A stretch of DNA of 36,975 nt from IMG/VR virus record IMGVR_UViG_3300032213_001885, positions 1 to 36,975 of that record, one strand, 5' to 3'. The number at the start of each line of letters is the position of its first letter. Positions within the stretch are counted from its first letter, which is position 1. The position numbers and the translations under genes were made by a program. Below the pieces are notes generated by a model. The model was given only the letters and a program-made list of their open reading frames with translations, was not told where the DNA came from and did no database searches. Source of the stretch: a virus. This document shows, in pieces, positions 6,195 to 13,499 of this stretch.

Positions 6195-6761
6195 CTACCT
6201 TTTAGTAAGAACCTCATTAGAATAATATGCAATTCCAAATGAGTCCGCCACGTCAAAATCCGATAGGCTTAAATTATATTTTTTATTAAAATAATCTACA
6301 GTTCTTTGTTTCCTCATATTCCTTAACTGGTTTTTATACCAGGAATCCGCATAGCCTGGGTTGGCCAATCTTATTGCAGACTTTTCATCCTTTGTTGGAT
6401 TTTTGTTGCCAATGTACGCCTGCCACGAGGACGGACTAATAGTAATAACCTTAGCGCCAGTAGACATAAGCTCAGCAATAACAACTCCATAGACATAAGA
6501 CAATTTTATCACAGCATCAGGTGATCTCACAAGTATAGCCCCTTCTACCGCAATATAATCACTTTTTAGATCATCAAGCATCAAGCTCATTCTAACTTTA
6601 GCATTATATATTTTCTCATAAATATCTTGTCCGATTAGATCTATCTTTCCCCATTTTAATGGGACGTTGTTTTCCATTAAACAAAAAGCTATAGAGCTTG
6701 TCGAAGCATCTATTCCCAGGACCCTGGAAGCTTTTGTTTTTATTAAACTAGCCAATGTCAT
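6195..6761 (-). CDS. RuvC-like Holliday junction resolvase
   Basis: This 188-aa RNase H-fold nuclease resolves branched DNA before packaging. The acidic residues are in place: D18 (GIDAS), E73 (AVEGA), and D170 and D173 (FDVADSFG). RuvC-like resolvases are common in phages with headful or concatemer packaging. It overlaps the upstream zinc-protein gene by 14 bases, has no clear ribosome site, and is probably translated by coupling. It is followed by the small HTH gene and the terminase operon, which fits a role in clearing junctions ahead of the motor. Confidence 0.88.
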   Translation of the reverse strand: MTLASLIKTKASRVLGIDASTSSIAFCLMENNVPLKWGKIDLIGQDIYEKIYNAKVRMSLMLDDLKSDYIAVEGAILVRSPDAVIKLSYVYGVVIAELMSTGAKVITISPSSWQAYIGNKNPTKDEKSAIRLANPGYADSWYKNQLRNMRKQRTVDYFNKKYNLSLSDFDVADSFGIAYYSNEVLTKR

Positions 6762-7026
6762 TTATTATATCCATTAACCTAGAGTGGTGCTTTTTTTGAA
6801 TTTTTTTAATACATGAGGAGCAAGTTTTATTATCATTATACCTACTGAGATACTCTGAACAATTTTTACATTTTCTTTTTTCTCCAGCCCTTATTGCTTT
6901 TTTCTCATAATATTTTTCCATGATTCTTTTATTTGTTGCAACTCTACAACAATTATCACAACAATATTTTTGATTATGGGTTTGTGCCTCAAAATCTTTT
7001 TTGCATTCTGTATTAGCACATATCAT
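6748..7026 (-). CDS. Double zinc-finger protein
   Basis: 92 aa with two Cys-rich modules. The first (about residues 3-27) is CANTECKKDF followed by YCCDNCC, resembling the short zinc fingers found in HNH-type and other phage proteins. The second (about 53-73) is CKNCSEY...CSSC, a plain zinc ribbon. A basic linker joins them, and the C-terminal helix is rich in Lys and His. It is probably a nucleic-acid-binding accessory protein. It overlaps the Cas4-like gene by four bases (ATGA) and the RuvC gene by 14, so it may work with one of these nucleases. No catalytic residues are seen. Confidence 0.75.
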   Translation of the reverse strand: MICANTECKKDFEAQTHNQKYCCDNCCRVATNKRIMEKYYEKKAIRAGEKRKCKNCSEYLSRYNDNKTCSSCIKKIQKKHHSRLMDIINDIG

Positions 7027-7814
7027 ATATGGCTAACCTTCATTAACTCTATATCTACCGTCCCAGGGTCGGATGACTTATCCCAACAATCTTTTTTAAT
7101 TGGGCAATATGTGCATGGCAATTTATACTTTGTTGCACCTTCGGGCCTTGTGGGCATCTCATTATTATTAAAATTATCCCACACCAACTTCATCCATTCA
7201 AAAGTATCTTCAATGATTTTCTTGTTTTTATCATTCATTGAAACTGGTATAACTATGATTTCTTGTGTATTTTTATTTTCATACATAAAAAATCCTTCTT
7301 TCGCATTCTTTAATTTCATGTATGTTAATAGCTGAAGTAGATGATTGTCTGTTGGTTTCATTTCAGCCTGTCTAGCGTCCCACACTTCTTGCTTAGCTGT
7401 TTTTATTTCACCAATGACAGTTTCACCATCATATTCCATAACCAGATCAATAAAGCCTCTAACTGGTGGATACTCATTAGTAATTTCTTCTTCTTCCGCC
7501 CTCCACTCTGGCATAGTGGCAATTAATTTTTGAAGTCTTTCATGAGCTTGAGTTCCTTGTGCCATATTAGCAACTGCTACAGCATCATTATTGTCAATAA
7601 AAACTGCTCCCGAAAAAGCCATGTACCAATATCTTGGGCAAGTGCCATGACCGAACCCAAGAAGGCTTGGGCTAAATGATTTCTTTGTCATTTCTCCGTC
7701 TGCACGTTTTGTGTTTCGATACGACTCATCAAGCAAGCTGGCAAAAAGTTCTGGGTCAAAATACTTTCCAGTATGCTTTTTAAATTTAAGGTTTTTTACA
7801 ATGTCTCTTGCCAT
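7023..7814 (-). CDS. Cas4/RecB-like PD-(D/E)XK exonuclease with probable Fe-S cluster
   Basis: 263 aa. The nuclease core has H91, D123 (RGFIDLVM), E136-x-K138 (IGEIKTA) and a Q161 motif. Four cysteines, C59 (GTCPRY) and C234, C237 and C243 (CTYCPIKKDC), match the one-plus-three arrangement that holds a 4Fe-4S cluster in Cas4 and AddB-type nucleases. It would resect DNA ends for RecA-driven recombination, which suits the recA gene nearby. It begins directly after the stop of the upstream gene. No cas1/cas2 or CRISPR repeats are present, so a recombination role is the better guess. Confidence 0.85.
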   Translation of the reverse strand: MARDIVKNLKFKKHTGKYFDPELFASLLDESYRNTKRADGEMTKKSFSPSLLGFGHGTCPRYWYMAFSGAVFIDNNDAVAVANMAQGTQAHERLQKLIATMPEWRAEEEEITNEYPPVRGFIDLVMEYDGETVIGEIKTAKQEVWDARQAEMKPTDNHLLQLLTYMKLKNAKEGFFMYENKNTQEIIVIPVSMNDKNKKIIEDTFEWMKLVWDNFNNNEMPTRPEGATKYKLPCTYCPIKKDCWDKSSDPGTVDIELMKVSHI

Positions 7815-8153
7815 TTATGAGTTATACCTAACTACATACTTAAGTGCGTCTACAAGCTTGTCTATAGATTCTTTTACTGAATAGTAGATATTCTTTTTAT
7901 TATTGTTTACTGTTCCAGCTTTATCTTTAGCAATTGTAGAATACACAGAAGCCAGCACAGCAAACTTAGTAGACATTGCTTGAAGCTCCATAATTAAATG
8001 TGGGGCTTTTGCGGACGGAACATCTGGATTCATTAAAAGCTTTACCACAATAGCCAGTGCTTTGTCTAGGTGTTCATCTTTCATAAATTCATGAAGGTCA
8101 TTGAACTCCGTAATATCACTAATTAGCTCTAAGGTATTTTTATCATTTGTCAT
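7815..8153 (-). CDS. Helical protein of unknown function
   Basis: 112 aa, predicted nearly all helical, no Cys, acidic at the N-terminus (TLELISDITEFNDLHEFM) and more basic at the C-terminus. I do not recognise the family. The ATG at 8153 has AAGGA seven bases upstream and overlaps the oxygenase gene upstream by four bases; its stop abuts the Cas4-like gene. That tight coupling suggests it may be a partner of the exonuclease or of the oxygenase. No catalytic motif is seen. Confidence 0.7.
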   Translation of the reverse strand: MTNDKNTLELISDITEFNDLHEFMKDEHLDKALAIVVKLLMNPDVPSAKAPHLIMELQAMSTKFAVLASVYSTIAKDKAGTVNNNKKNIYYSVKESIDKLVDALKYVVRYNS

Positions 8154-8932
8154 TTTAAATCCTTTCCATTGATATAATTGACTTGTATTTTTTGGTCAAG
8201 ATATAAGTTATATTCATTTCTATCTACGTAATCTTCAAATTTTACTTGATTATTACCTAGCAGAGAATTTTCTATATTAGAATCAAAAGATGATCTTATT
8301 GCGTACCTATCTACACCTTCTGGCATAACGGGATTGTGATAAAAGGGATAAAAAGATGGAAATGTAATTACGTCTCCAGCTTCTGGCTTATAGTATAAAA
8401 ATCCATGCTCTTTGTCATAAAATTTTATTTCTCCATGACCGTACTCATCGTTTATATAAATCATTGTTGTAATAATATGATTTCTATCAAATTGATTTTT
8501 AGGGGAAGGTATTACATCTAAATGAAATTCGGGGTGTCTTACTATAGAACGAGACGGATTGTGAAAGGTTTTTATAATGGAGAAATCAGCATACCAATGC
8601 TCTTCTGCATTCTGATATTTATCTTTAAGATCTAATGGCCATATTTTTGAATTATAGTATTGGCTGACGTAATCATCTAACACATCTTTTCTGATTTTAA
8701 TTAATTCAGAAATAAAGTTACCGCCATTTTTATTTTCAATATCTTTATCTAGGCTGGTCACCATGTGTGTGTTCTGGGCCCAACCAGCACCTTCTCTGCG
8801 TTTAAAATCGTAAACTATATCCGAATCCTTATTTAATGTTTGAAAAAATTCATAGGTGCTTTGTATATTGCTAAATCTGTTTTTATAAACAACTATATAG
8901 GGAAGTATTTCTTTTTGAGTTAAATTTGTCAT
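8150..8932 (-). CDS. 2-oxoglutarate/Fe(II) oxygenase (paralogue A)
   Basis: 260 aa. Iron ligands are H137 and D139 (FHLDV) and H199 (FYHNP), with an Arg at R209 or R213 for 2-oxoglutarate. The strand IYINDEYGHGEIKFYD and the segment GDVITFPS are the beta-helix hallmarks. It is clearly related to the 273-aa oxygenase at 10847-11668 (LNDEYDGGEICAYD; FYHAV...EGADRY), so the two are paralogues split by three other genes. The substrate is unknown. A GGAGG site lies 12 bases before the ATG, inside the preceding gene. The N-terminal 100 residues share a YKNxF motif with the paralogue and may bind the substrate. Confidence 0.85.
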   Translation of the reverse strand: MTNLTQKEILPYIVVYKNRFSNIQSTYEFFQTLNKDSDIVYDFKRREGAGWAQNTHMVTSLDKDIENKNGGNFISELIKIRKDVLDDYVSQYYNSKIWPLDLKDKYQNAEEHWYADFSIIKTFHNPSRSIVRHPEFHLDVIPSPKNQFDRNHIITTMIYINDEYGHGEIKFYDKEHGFLYYKPEAGDVITFPSFYPFYHNPVMPEGVDRYAIRSSFDSNIENSLLGNNQVKFEDYVDRNEYNLYLDQKIQVNYINGKDLK

Positions 8933-9727
8933 TTAAAAAATTAACCTCCATACCCCATCGCATTTTATTCCAAATATCTGCATAGTAATTCTTCTATCTG
9001 TGTTAAGTGTATCGATTGAATATCCGACAGCATGATATACTTCTCCGTGCTGCCAGAAAATATATCCTGGTATATAGTCTATTACTTCTGGTATAGGATT
9101 TTTTATATACTTACTAAATTTATGTGCATTTTTTTCATTTTTATTAAAATCGAATAATTTAGATCTATTGGCGTATTCACTATTTGAGTACAGTCCAATG
9201 TCTGGCTGATCCCAAATTAAAATACCTGATCCATTTTTTGGTAGCTCAAGAGCCAATGTCATTCCAAATGAATCTGTGGCTCCTCCGTACTGATTCCATT
9301 TATAGTCTAACATATTGAATAAACCATCACGATGAATTTCTGTTTGTCCTTCAAAATCTCCGTATTCAGAACGTGTTGGAGTTTCATTTTTTTTCAGACC
9401 ACCGTATATATAAAATCCTGGAATTGGTACATCATCAACAATTTCGCATGGACCAAACAATTCGTTTACTTTAGAAATAATTATTTCATATAAATATTTA
9501 AAGTTGTCTTGTAAAATTTTATTATTTTTATTGAAAAAAGATATTTGCTCATTAGTCATAATATCATTTGGTAGTCTATCAATATGCGAAACTGCTCCTA
9601 AAGTGTGGTAACCATAGTCATCACTACCTCTGGGTATCCAGCTGTCAGACAATGACTCTATAATCTCCAAAGTCCTGTCAACTTCCGCTGGACTTAAAAG
9701 ATTGATATAGCCATAATTATTTGACAT
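8933..9727 (-). CDS. 2-oxoglutarate/Fe(II) oxygenase, divergent
   Basis: 264 aa. It has the HxD at H132-D134 (EIHRDG), a distal H232 (VYHAVG) and Arg at R245/R246 (TDRRITMQ), with PGYIFWQHG in the second half of the barrel. It differs in sequence from the other three oxygenases here, so it is probably an independent acquisition or an old duplicate. The distance between HxD and the distal His (about 100 residues) is longer than usual, with an inserted Asn/Lys-rich loop at about 180-210. It starts right after the 46-aa basic gene and abuts paralogue A, implying co-expression. The substrate is unknown. Confidence 0.75.
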   Translation of the reverse strand: MSNNYGYINLLSPAEVDRTLEIIESLSDSWIPRGSDDYGYHTLGAVSHIDRLPNDIMTNEQISFFNKNNKILQDNFKYLYEIIISKVNELFGPCEIVDDVPIPGFYIYGGLKKNETPTRSEYGDFEGQTEIHRDGLFNMLDYKWNQYGGATDSFGMTLALELPKNGSGILIWDQPDIGLYSNSEYANRSKLFDFNKNEKNAHKFSKYIKNPIPEVIDYIPGYIFWQHGEVYHAVGYSIDTLNTDRRITMQIFGIKCDGVWRLIF

Positions 9728-9868
9728 TTATACCTGCACACCCTTGGCTTTCTTTTTTTTACCATAGGCACCTAGATCAGCTTTTATTGTTCCATCTTTT
9801 CTGACCCTAACAATTCTTCCGTTTTTAATAACAGTAGGATTAAAAGGTATTTTATTATTCGATCCCAT
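9728..9868 (-). CDS. 46-aa basic protein
   Basis: MGSNNKIPFN...VQV, 46 aa. It has a charged beta-like middle (GRIVRVRKDGTIKADL) and a KKKKAK run near the C-terminus. It overlaps the DUF6065-like gene by 14 bases, and its stop is adjacent to the next ATG, so it fills the gap between two genes exactly and is very likely real. I do not recognise it. A small basic nucleic-acid-binding protein, or a peptide acted on by the oxygenases beside it, are both possible. Confidence 0.6.
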   Translation of the reverse strand: MGSNNKIPFNPTVIKNGRIVRVRKDGTIKADLGAYGKKKKAKGVQV

Positions 9869-10556
9869 CTTGACCCCTTACATATAGATTAAATTTGTCA
9901 ACTTGGTGCTGACCAATTTTATTTCCAAAAGCATCAGTACCAGCCTTATAAAACTTGGGCCTGATTCCTTCGGAATTTAATTTTTTTATTTCATTTACGT
10001 AATCTGGCTTGGCGTGATAATCATCTCCTACCAACGATTTGTCTTTAATATTAATAACAGAGTTATTGATATCAGATACATTTATTGGTAATATACAAGC
10101 AATGTCTGTTCCAGCGGTAATGGTGTACACATTGGTGTCATATAACTTTAAAACTATTGGAAACGGTGCTCTAAAAAAAGAAGATGTTAGTAGGGTTGTA
10201 ACAACATCATAGTCTTTTCTTTTGTCTGATAGATTATTAGGAACTTCCATTGTTAACAATGAAACATCTATGTCGGTTTCAAATATGAGATTGGTATTAA
10301 AACTTACAGTGCCCTCTCCCCTACCTTCCCAAACCATACCTGTTTCAGTTATTTCTTTTGCTGGCTCATGGATCTTTCCGCTCCAGGAAAAACTTATATC
10401 TTCATCGTGATAGATGCCATACCCGAAAGAATTAGCAGACACGATTGGATAGCAATTATATGTTTCGGAATTCATCCAACCACGTTGAGGCCTAATCTGC
10501 CTAATTTTAAAAGATTTTTGGTTAGGCATCTGCTTTCTGGCTATAATGTTATACAT
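9855..10556 (-). CDS. DUF6065-like protein
   Basis: 233 aa. Near the N-terminus, RPQRGWM...CYPIVSANSFGYGI...ISFSWSG follows the pattern I associate with DUF6065 proteins (RxWM, then a CLPLxxANxxGW-type segment and a Trp-Gly strand). The middle has GEGTVSFNTNLIF and further beta strands, so the fold is mostly beta. No function is established for the family that I can cite. It sits in the oxygenase cluster, overlapping the nuclease-like gene by 8 bases and the 46-aa gene by 14. GGGAAG seven bases before the ATG supports this start. The family call is from memory of the pattern. Confidence 0.65.
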   Translation of the reverse strand: MYNIIARKQMPNQKSFKIRQIRPQRGWMNSETYNCYPIVSANSFGYGIYHDEDISFSWSGKIHEPAKEITETGMVWEGRGEGTVSFNTNLIFETDIDVSLLTMEVPNNLSDKRKDYDVVTTLLTSSFFRAPFPIVLKLYDTNVYTITAGTDIACILPINVSDINNSVINIKDKSLVGDDYHAKPDYVNEIKKLNSEGIRPKFYKAGTDAFGNKIGQHQVDKFNLYVRGQDGIE

Positions 10557-10854
10557 TTTTTTCTTCCCAAAAAGTAATTAATTCTTCAAGAATTGTCCAT
10601 TCAATAATTCCAAGCCTGACTTTAGATTCATTTCCTATAATTATTTTTAATGCTGGGTGCATGTCTCTGTTTACCTTAAAGGTGTCTGTACAAATTTTTG
10701 CCCAATTATCTTTGTTAAGTGTAAATGAAGTACCAGCTTCTTTGTAATCAACAAGAAACTTTTTCCATTGAGCATCACCTTTTTGATAATCGCCTCTACC
10801 AGAATTCTTCTGGGCCTTAGCCCCATCTCTTTTTACTTCGGATCTTTCAGACAT
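10549..10854 (-). CDS. Small PD-(D/E)XK-like nuclease, possible junction resolvase
   Basis: 101 aa from MSERSEVKRDG. The segment AKAQKNSGRGDYQKGD followed by FLVDYKEA looks like the PD-(D/E)XK core of small Hjc/Vsr-like endonucleases, with KGD and DYK as candidate active-site elements. Size suits a dimeric resolvase or nicking enzyme. An upstream ATG at 10866 with AGAGG nine bases before it is an equally possible start. The ATG chosen here gives the 8-base overlap seen at several other junctions in this genome. It is encoded directly after an oxygenase gene. Moderate certainty on the fold, low on the role. Confidence 0.55.
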   Translation of the reverse strand: MSERSEVKRDGAKAQKNSGRGDYQKGDAQWKKFLVDYKEAGTSFTLNKDNWAKICTDTFKVNRDMHPALKIIIGNESKVRLGIIEWTILEELITFWEEKNV

Positions 10855-11668
10855 AATCAATCTCATTTACATTTACCTCTTGAGAAGATATTTTAATTGT
10901 CTGCAAATCCTTTTTGATATATTCTGATTCAACATTTTCAATTTCGGTAATTGGGTTATCTCCTTGAAGAGAATAATTTGCAACCCAATGCTCGTCTGGA
11001 TCACGCTTGTAGTCTACAAAAATTCTTAGGAAATATCTGTCTGCGCCTTCAAAACATTTTACCGCATGATAAAATGGCTCAGTCGATGGCATGACTACTG
11101 CATCACCAATTCCTGGCTTGTATCGGTAGCTTTTGTTTGAAATAGAATCATATGCACAAATTTCTCCACCATCGTATTCATCATTTAAATAAAAGTTGAC
11201 AGTTATTACATGTCTGCGAGTTTTAAAATCACTAATCATTGGAAACTCATCCACATGGTACTGCATTAACAATTCTTGTTTTATTTTGCTAACACTCTCT
11301 AGGTCATACTTAAAGTAATCAATTTCATATTCTGGTTTTTGTTCTTTTACTTTAGACCAGTCTTTTATAAATGAAGGCCATATCCCTTTTTCGTCACCAA
11401 ACTGTTCAAAATAATCTTTTTTTATAAATTCAAATGCGTCACAGATTTCAAGTAGATATTCTTGCTCACTATTATTGTATGTATATTTTCTATTAAAATC
11501 AGAAAATCTTCTTTGCCCTTGACCATACCAATCTTTCCAATCAAGGAAGCATGACTCTTTAGTATATGTTTTGAGAGACTCCATAAGAGCATTGCTATTT
11601 TTGAATAAATTTTTGTAAATAACAATTTGTGGAGCAACAACAATTTTTTCTATTTTATTATAATCCAT
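10847..11668 (-). CDS. 2-oxoglutarate/Fe(II) oxygenase (paralogue B)
   Basis: 273 aa. Ligands are H138 and D140 (QYHVDEF) and H201 (FYHAV), with Arg at R211 or R215. It shares NDEY(D/G)xGEI, the GD(A/V)-V-PS-PFYH block and the N-terminal I(V/I)YKNxF motif with the oxygenase at 8150-8932, showing duplication within the cluster. There is an extra C-terminal tail of about 50 residues (DEHWVANYSLQGD...). It starts immediately after the stop of a small zinc-protein gene. The substrate is unknown; targets proposed for phage enzymes of this fold include protein side chains and modified bases. Confidence 0.85.
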   Translation of the reverse strand: MDYNKIEKIVVAPQIVIYKNLFKNSNALMESLKTYTKESCFLDWKDWYGQGQRRFSDFNRKYTYNNSEQEYLLEICDAFEFIKKDYFEQFGDEKGIWPSFIKDWSKVKEQKPEYEIDYFKYDLESVSKIKQELLMQYHVDEFPMISDFKTRRHVITVNFYLNDEYDGGEICAYDSISNKSYRYKPGIGDAVVMPSTEPFYHAVKCFEGADRYFLRIFVDYKRDPDEHWVANYSLQGDNPITEIENVESEYIKKDLQTIKISSQEVNVNEIDYV

Positions 11669-11857
11669 TTATCCCATCCTATGAATAGTCTCATGACCTT
11701 GAGAACAAGTCCACTTCATTATTAAATTTTTAGGATCCCACAACCCACCATCTACATTTAGATCACATTCAGAGCACGGCTTCACCCCTGGAAGAGGTTC
11801 GAATGTAGAATCGGAATCCTCTTCTTTTTCTTTTAAAAATTCATTAAGATTTGGCAT
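11669..11857 (-). CDS. Small zinc-binding protein downstream of recA
   Basis: 62 aa (MPNLNEFLKEKEEDS...). The C-terminal half has CSECD and, about 20 residues on, CSQGHETIH, a CxxC plus C...H...H arrangement fit for one zinc. The N-terminus is acidic and probably helical. I took the ATG at 11857, which has GAGG six bases before it; a TTG four codons upstream is less likely. It overlaps the recA stop by 14 bases and is therefore coupled to it. No function is known. Confidence 0.75.
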   Translation of the reverse strand: MPNLNEFLKEKEEDSDSTFEPLPGVKPCSECDLNVDGGLWDPKNLIMKWTCSQGHETIHRMG

Positions 11858-12848
11858 CAATGTCCTCAATTAATTTGTCAACAACTTTTGGATTTTCTCG
11901 TAGATACGTTACTGCCTTTGCACGACCTTGAAACCTTTCACCGTTAACGGTATACCATGCTCCACCTTTTTCTACGGATCCTACCATTTCTGCAACATCA
12001 AGAGTTTCTCCAACTAGGTCTACTCCTATATTTTCTCCTTGATAATAGAAGTCATACTGTCCTGATAGATTAGGGGGGCCGAGCTTGTTGTAATCAATAA
12101 TCCAATTGACTGGTCTGCCAACTCTTTGTTCAATGATTTTATCGCCAACCTTAATGCCAGCTTTGATAGCATTAGCCTCAGCCTCGGAAGACCATAGCTT
12201 AATAACGGTGGAAGAGAAAAATTTGACTGCCATTCCTCCTGTCGGAATGTGGGAGGCATGCATAGATCCAAACTGATTTCTTTGTTGTGAGATGAGTACC
12301 AATAGTGTATTTTTGTTTGCATAGTTTAACATTTTGACTGCATGAGTCATATCCTTTGCTTCTGCTCCGATTTGCTTAGTGTCTTGCAAATCTTTCATTT
12401 CATTTCCATCTTTTTCAAAATAAATAGCAGGCAATAAGGCAGATATTGAATCTACAACAATTATGTCTACTCCAGCGTCCATCAATTTTGTTGCTACATC
12501 TACCATATCATTAACTGTTTTTGCTGGTGAATAAATAAGCGCAGATGAATCTACTCCAAGTGTCTCGGCCCACGTCTGATCAAAAGATGCTTCTGCATCA
12601 ATCCACGCACAAGTCTTTCCTTCTTTTTGTGCCATGGCAATCATCTGTAAACAAAATGAAGATTTTCCAGCAGACTTATTACCCCATACGAGGGCTTGTC
12701 TTCCAAAACCAAGACCACCTTTTAACGCCATGTTTAAACCAATACTTGGCGTTTTTTGTTTTTCAACTTTAATGTCTTGTGCTGATTGAACTCTTGCTCT
12801 TGTTTTTGGATCTAATTTTGCTAGTATATCATCTAGTTCGATAGTCAT
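11844..12848 (-). CDS. recA: RecA-family recombinase
   Basis: This 334-aa strand-exchange ATPase forms filaments on single-stranded DNA. Walker A is GNKSAGKS at 56-63 (bacterial RecA usually GPESSGKT) and Walker B IIVVDS near 129-134. SQQRNQFGSMHASHIPTGG in the middle corresponds to the L1/L2 DNA-binding loops. The C-terminus is short and acidic. It works with the nearby exonuclease, resolvase and SSB-like genes. The ATG at 12848 follows AAGGA. A promoter with an extended -10 lies just upstream, overlapping the mazG stop, so recA can be expressed separately. The sequence is diverged enough to be phage-type rather than a recent host copy. Confidence 0.93.
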   Translation of the reverse strand: MTIELDDILAKLDPKTRARVQSAQDIKVEKQKTPSIGLNMALKGGLGFGRQALVWGNKSAGKSSFCLQMIAMAQKEGKTCAWIDAEASFDQTWAETLGVDSSALIYSPAKTVNDMVDVATKLMDAGVDIIVVDSISALLPAIYFEKDGNEMKDLQDTKQIGAEAKDMTHAVKMLNYANKNTLLVLISQQRNQFGSMHASHIPTGGMAVKFFSSTVIKLWSSEAEANAIKAGIKVGDKIIEQRVGRPVNWIIDYNKLGPPNLSGQYDFYYQGENIGVDLVGETLDVAEMVGSVEKGGAWYTVNGERFQGRAKAVTYLRENPKVVDKLIEDIDAKS

Positions 12849-12868
12849 TATATTCCTTTGTTATACCT

Positions 12869-12898
12869 ATTATACCATTTAAAACAGGTTGTTGTGAA
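12869..12898 (-). promoter_or_regulatory. Promoter of recA
   Basis: TTCACA (12893-12898), an 18-base spacer and TATAAT (12869-12874) with TGG before it (extended -10). The expected leader is only about 14 bases, enough for the AAGGA site. The -35 lies inside the end of the mazG-like gene. No SOS-type palindrome is apparent. Confidence 0.6.
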
Positions 12899-13232
12899 GA
12901 GTCGGTCTATTTAAATTTATTTGCATTTTTTTTGCAAGTTGCTCATCTAGACTATCGGTAATTAATCCACCGTCCATCATTGCAGCATAAACGTCCATCA
13001 TTCTAATTAAAACATCTGCCATCTCTTCTACAATTTCTTGAGATCCTTTATTTTTTCGGATAGCTTCTAAAACCTCAGTAACTTCCGAATGGACCAAAGC
13101 AAGTTTATTGCCAATTTTATCATGACTGATTGGTCCCTTCCAAAATCCTTTTGAAATAGCAGTGTCATGCAATATAGCAGAAAGTGCGTCTAGGCCGTAG
13201 TCTGTAACCATAGTTACATCGTTATTGCTCAT
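12879..13232 (-). CDS. MazG-like nucleotide pyrophosphohydrolase
   Basis: 117 aa from MSNNDVTMV. The all-alpha NTP-PPase signature is visible: HSEVTEVLEAIRK, then EEMADVLIRMMD, i.e. the ExxE...ExxD metal-binding set. MazG-type enzymes hydrolyse NTPs to NMP and pyrophosphate. In phages they have been linked to cleaning the dNTP pool and to altering host alarmone levels. It overlaps the 76-aa gene by 11 bases. The start is uncertain: in-frame GTG at 13262 and ATGs at 13238 and 13211 also exist, and ribosome sites are weak. It works naturally alongside the polymerase and the GMP reductase-like gene. Confidence 0.85.
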   Translation of the reverse strand: MSNNDVTMVTDYGLDALSAILHDTAISKGFWKGPISHDKIGNKLALVHSEVTEVLEAIRKNKGSQEIVEEMADVLIRMMDVYAAMMDGGLITDSLDEQLAKKMQINLNRPTLHNNLF

Positions 13233-13452
13233 TAGCATTTTCTTTATTATCAGGTTGTGCACCGCTGCCTATCTTAAAGGTAAAGGTTTGATTATCAGAA
13301 TTATAATCAACTTGTAGGTCTTTATCCTCATTAACTGTATTTAAAAATTTTGTTACTGGGATTGATACCTCTCCTAAATGCTCTACCAAAGACACTAGAA
13401 TTCTAGTCACATTTAGCTTTGCAAAAATTTCTTCAACGCTTTCTTCTGCCAT
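13222..13452 (-). CDS. Small conserved-looking protein of unknown function
   Basis: 76 aa (MAEESVEEIF...). An N-terminal helical part (KLNVTRILVSLVEHLGEVSI) is followed by a beta-hairpin-like segment (LQVDYNSDNQTFTFKIG) and a polar tail. I do not recognise the family. The ATG at 13452 has GGAG eight bases upstream, clearly better than the GTG at 13494. It lies between the polymerase and mazG. The 47-base gap to the polymerase stop contains a 5-bp hairpin (CTTGG/CCAAG) without a T-run. A replication accessory role is only suggested by position. Confidence 0.7.
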   Translation of the reverse strand: MAEESVEEIFAKLNVTRILVSLVEHLGEVSIPVTKFLNTVNEDKDLQVDYNSDNQTFTFKIGSGAQPDNKENANEQ

Positions 13453-13499
13453 ACTCTTTCTCCTATTTCTATTATTTTTCTTGGAGTGCACCAAGATAT

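Noticed and set aside
12026-12322. 98-aa minus-strand frame inside recA
   Set aside because: Lies entirely within recA in another frame, with no fold or motif.
13484-13499. CTTGG/CCAAG hairpin after the polymerase stop
   Set aside because: Only five base pairs and followed by A-rich, not T-rich, sequence on the transcribed strand, so not called a terminator.
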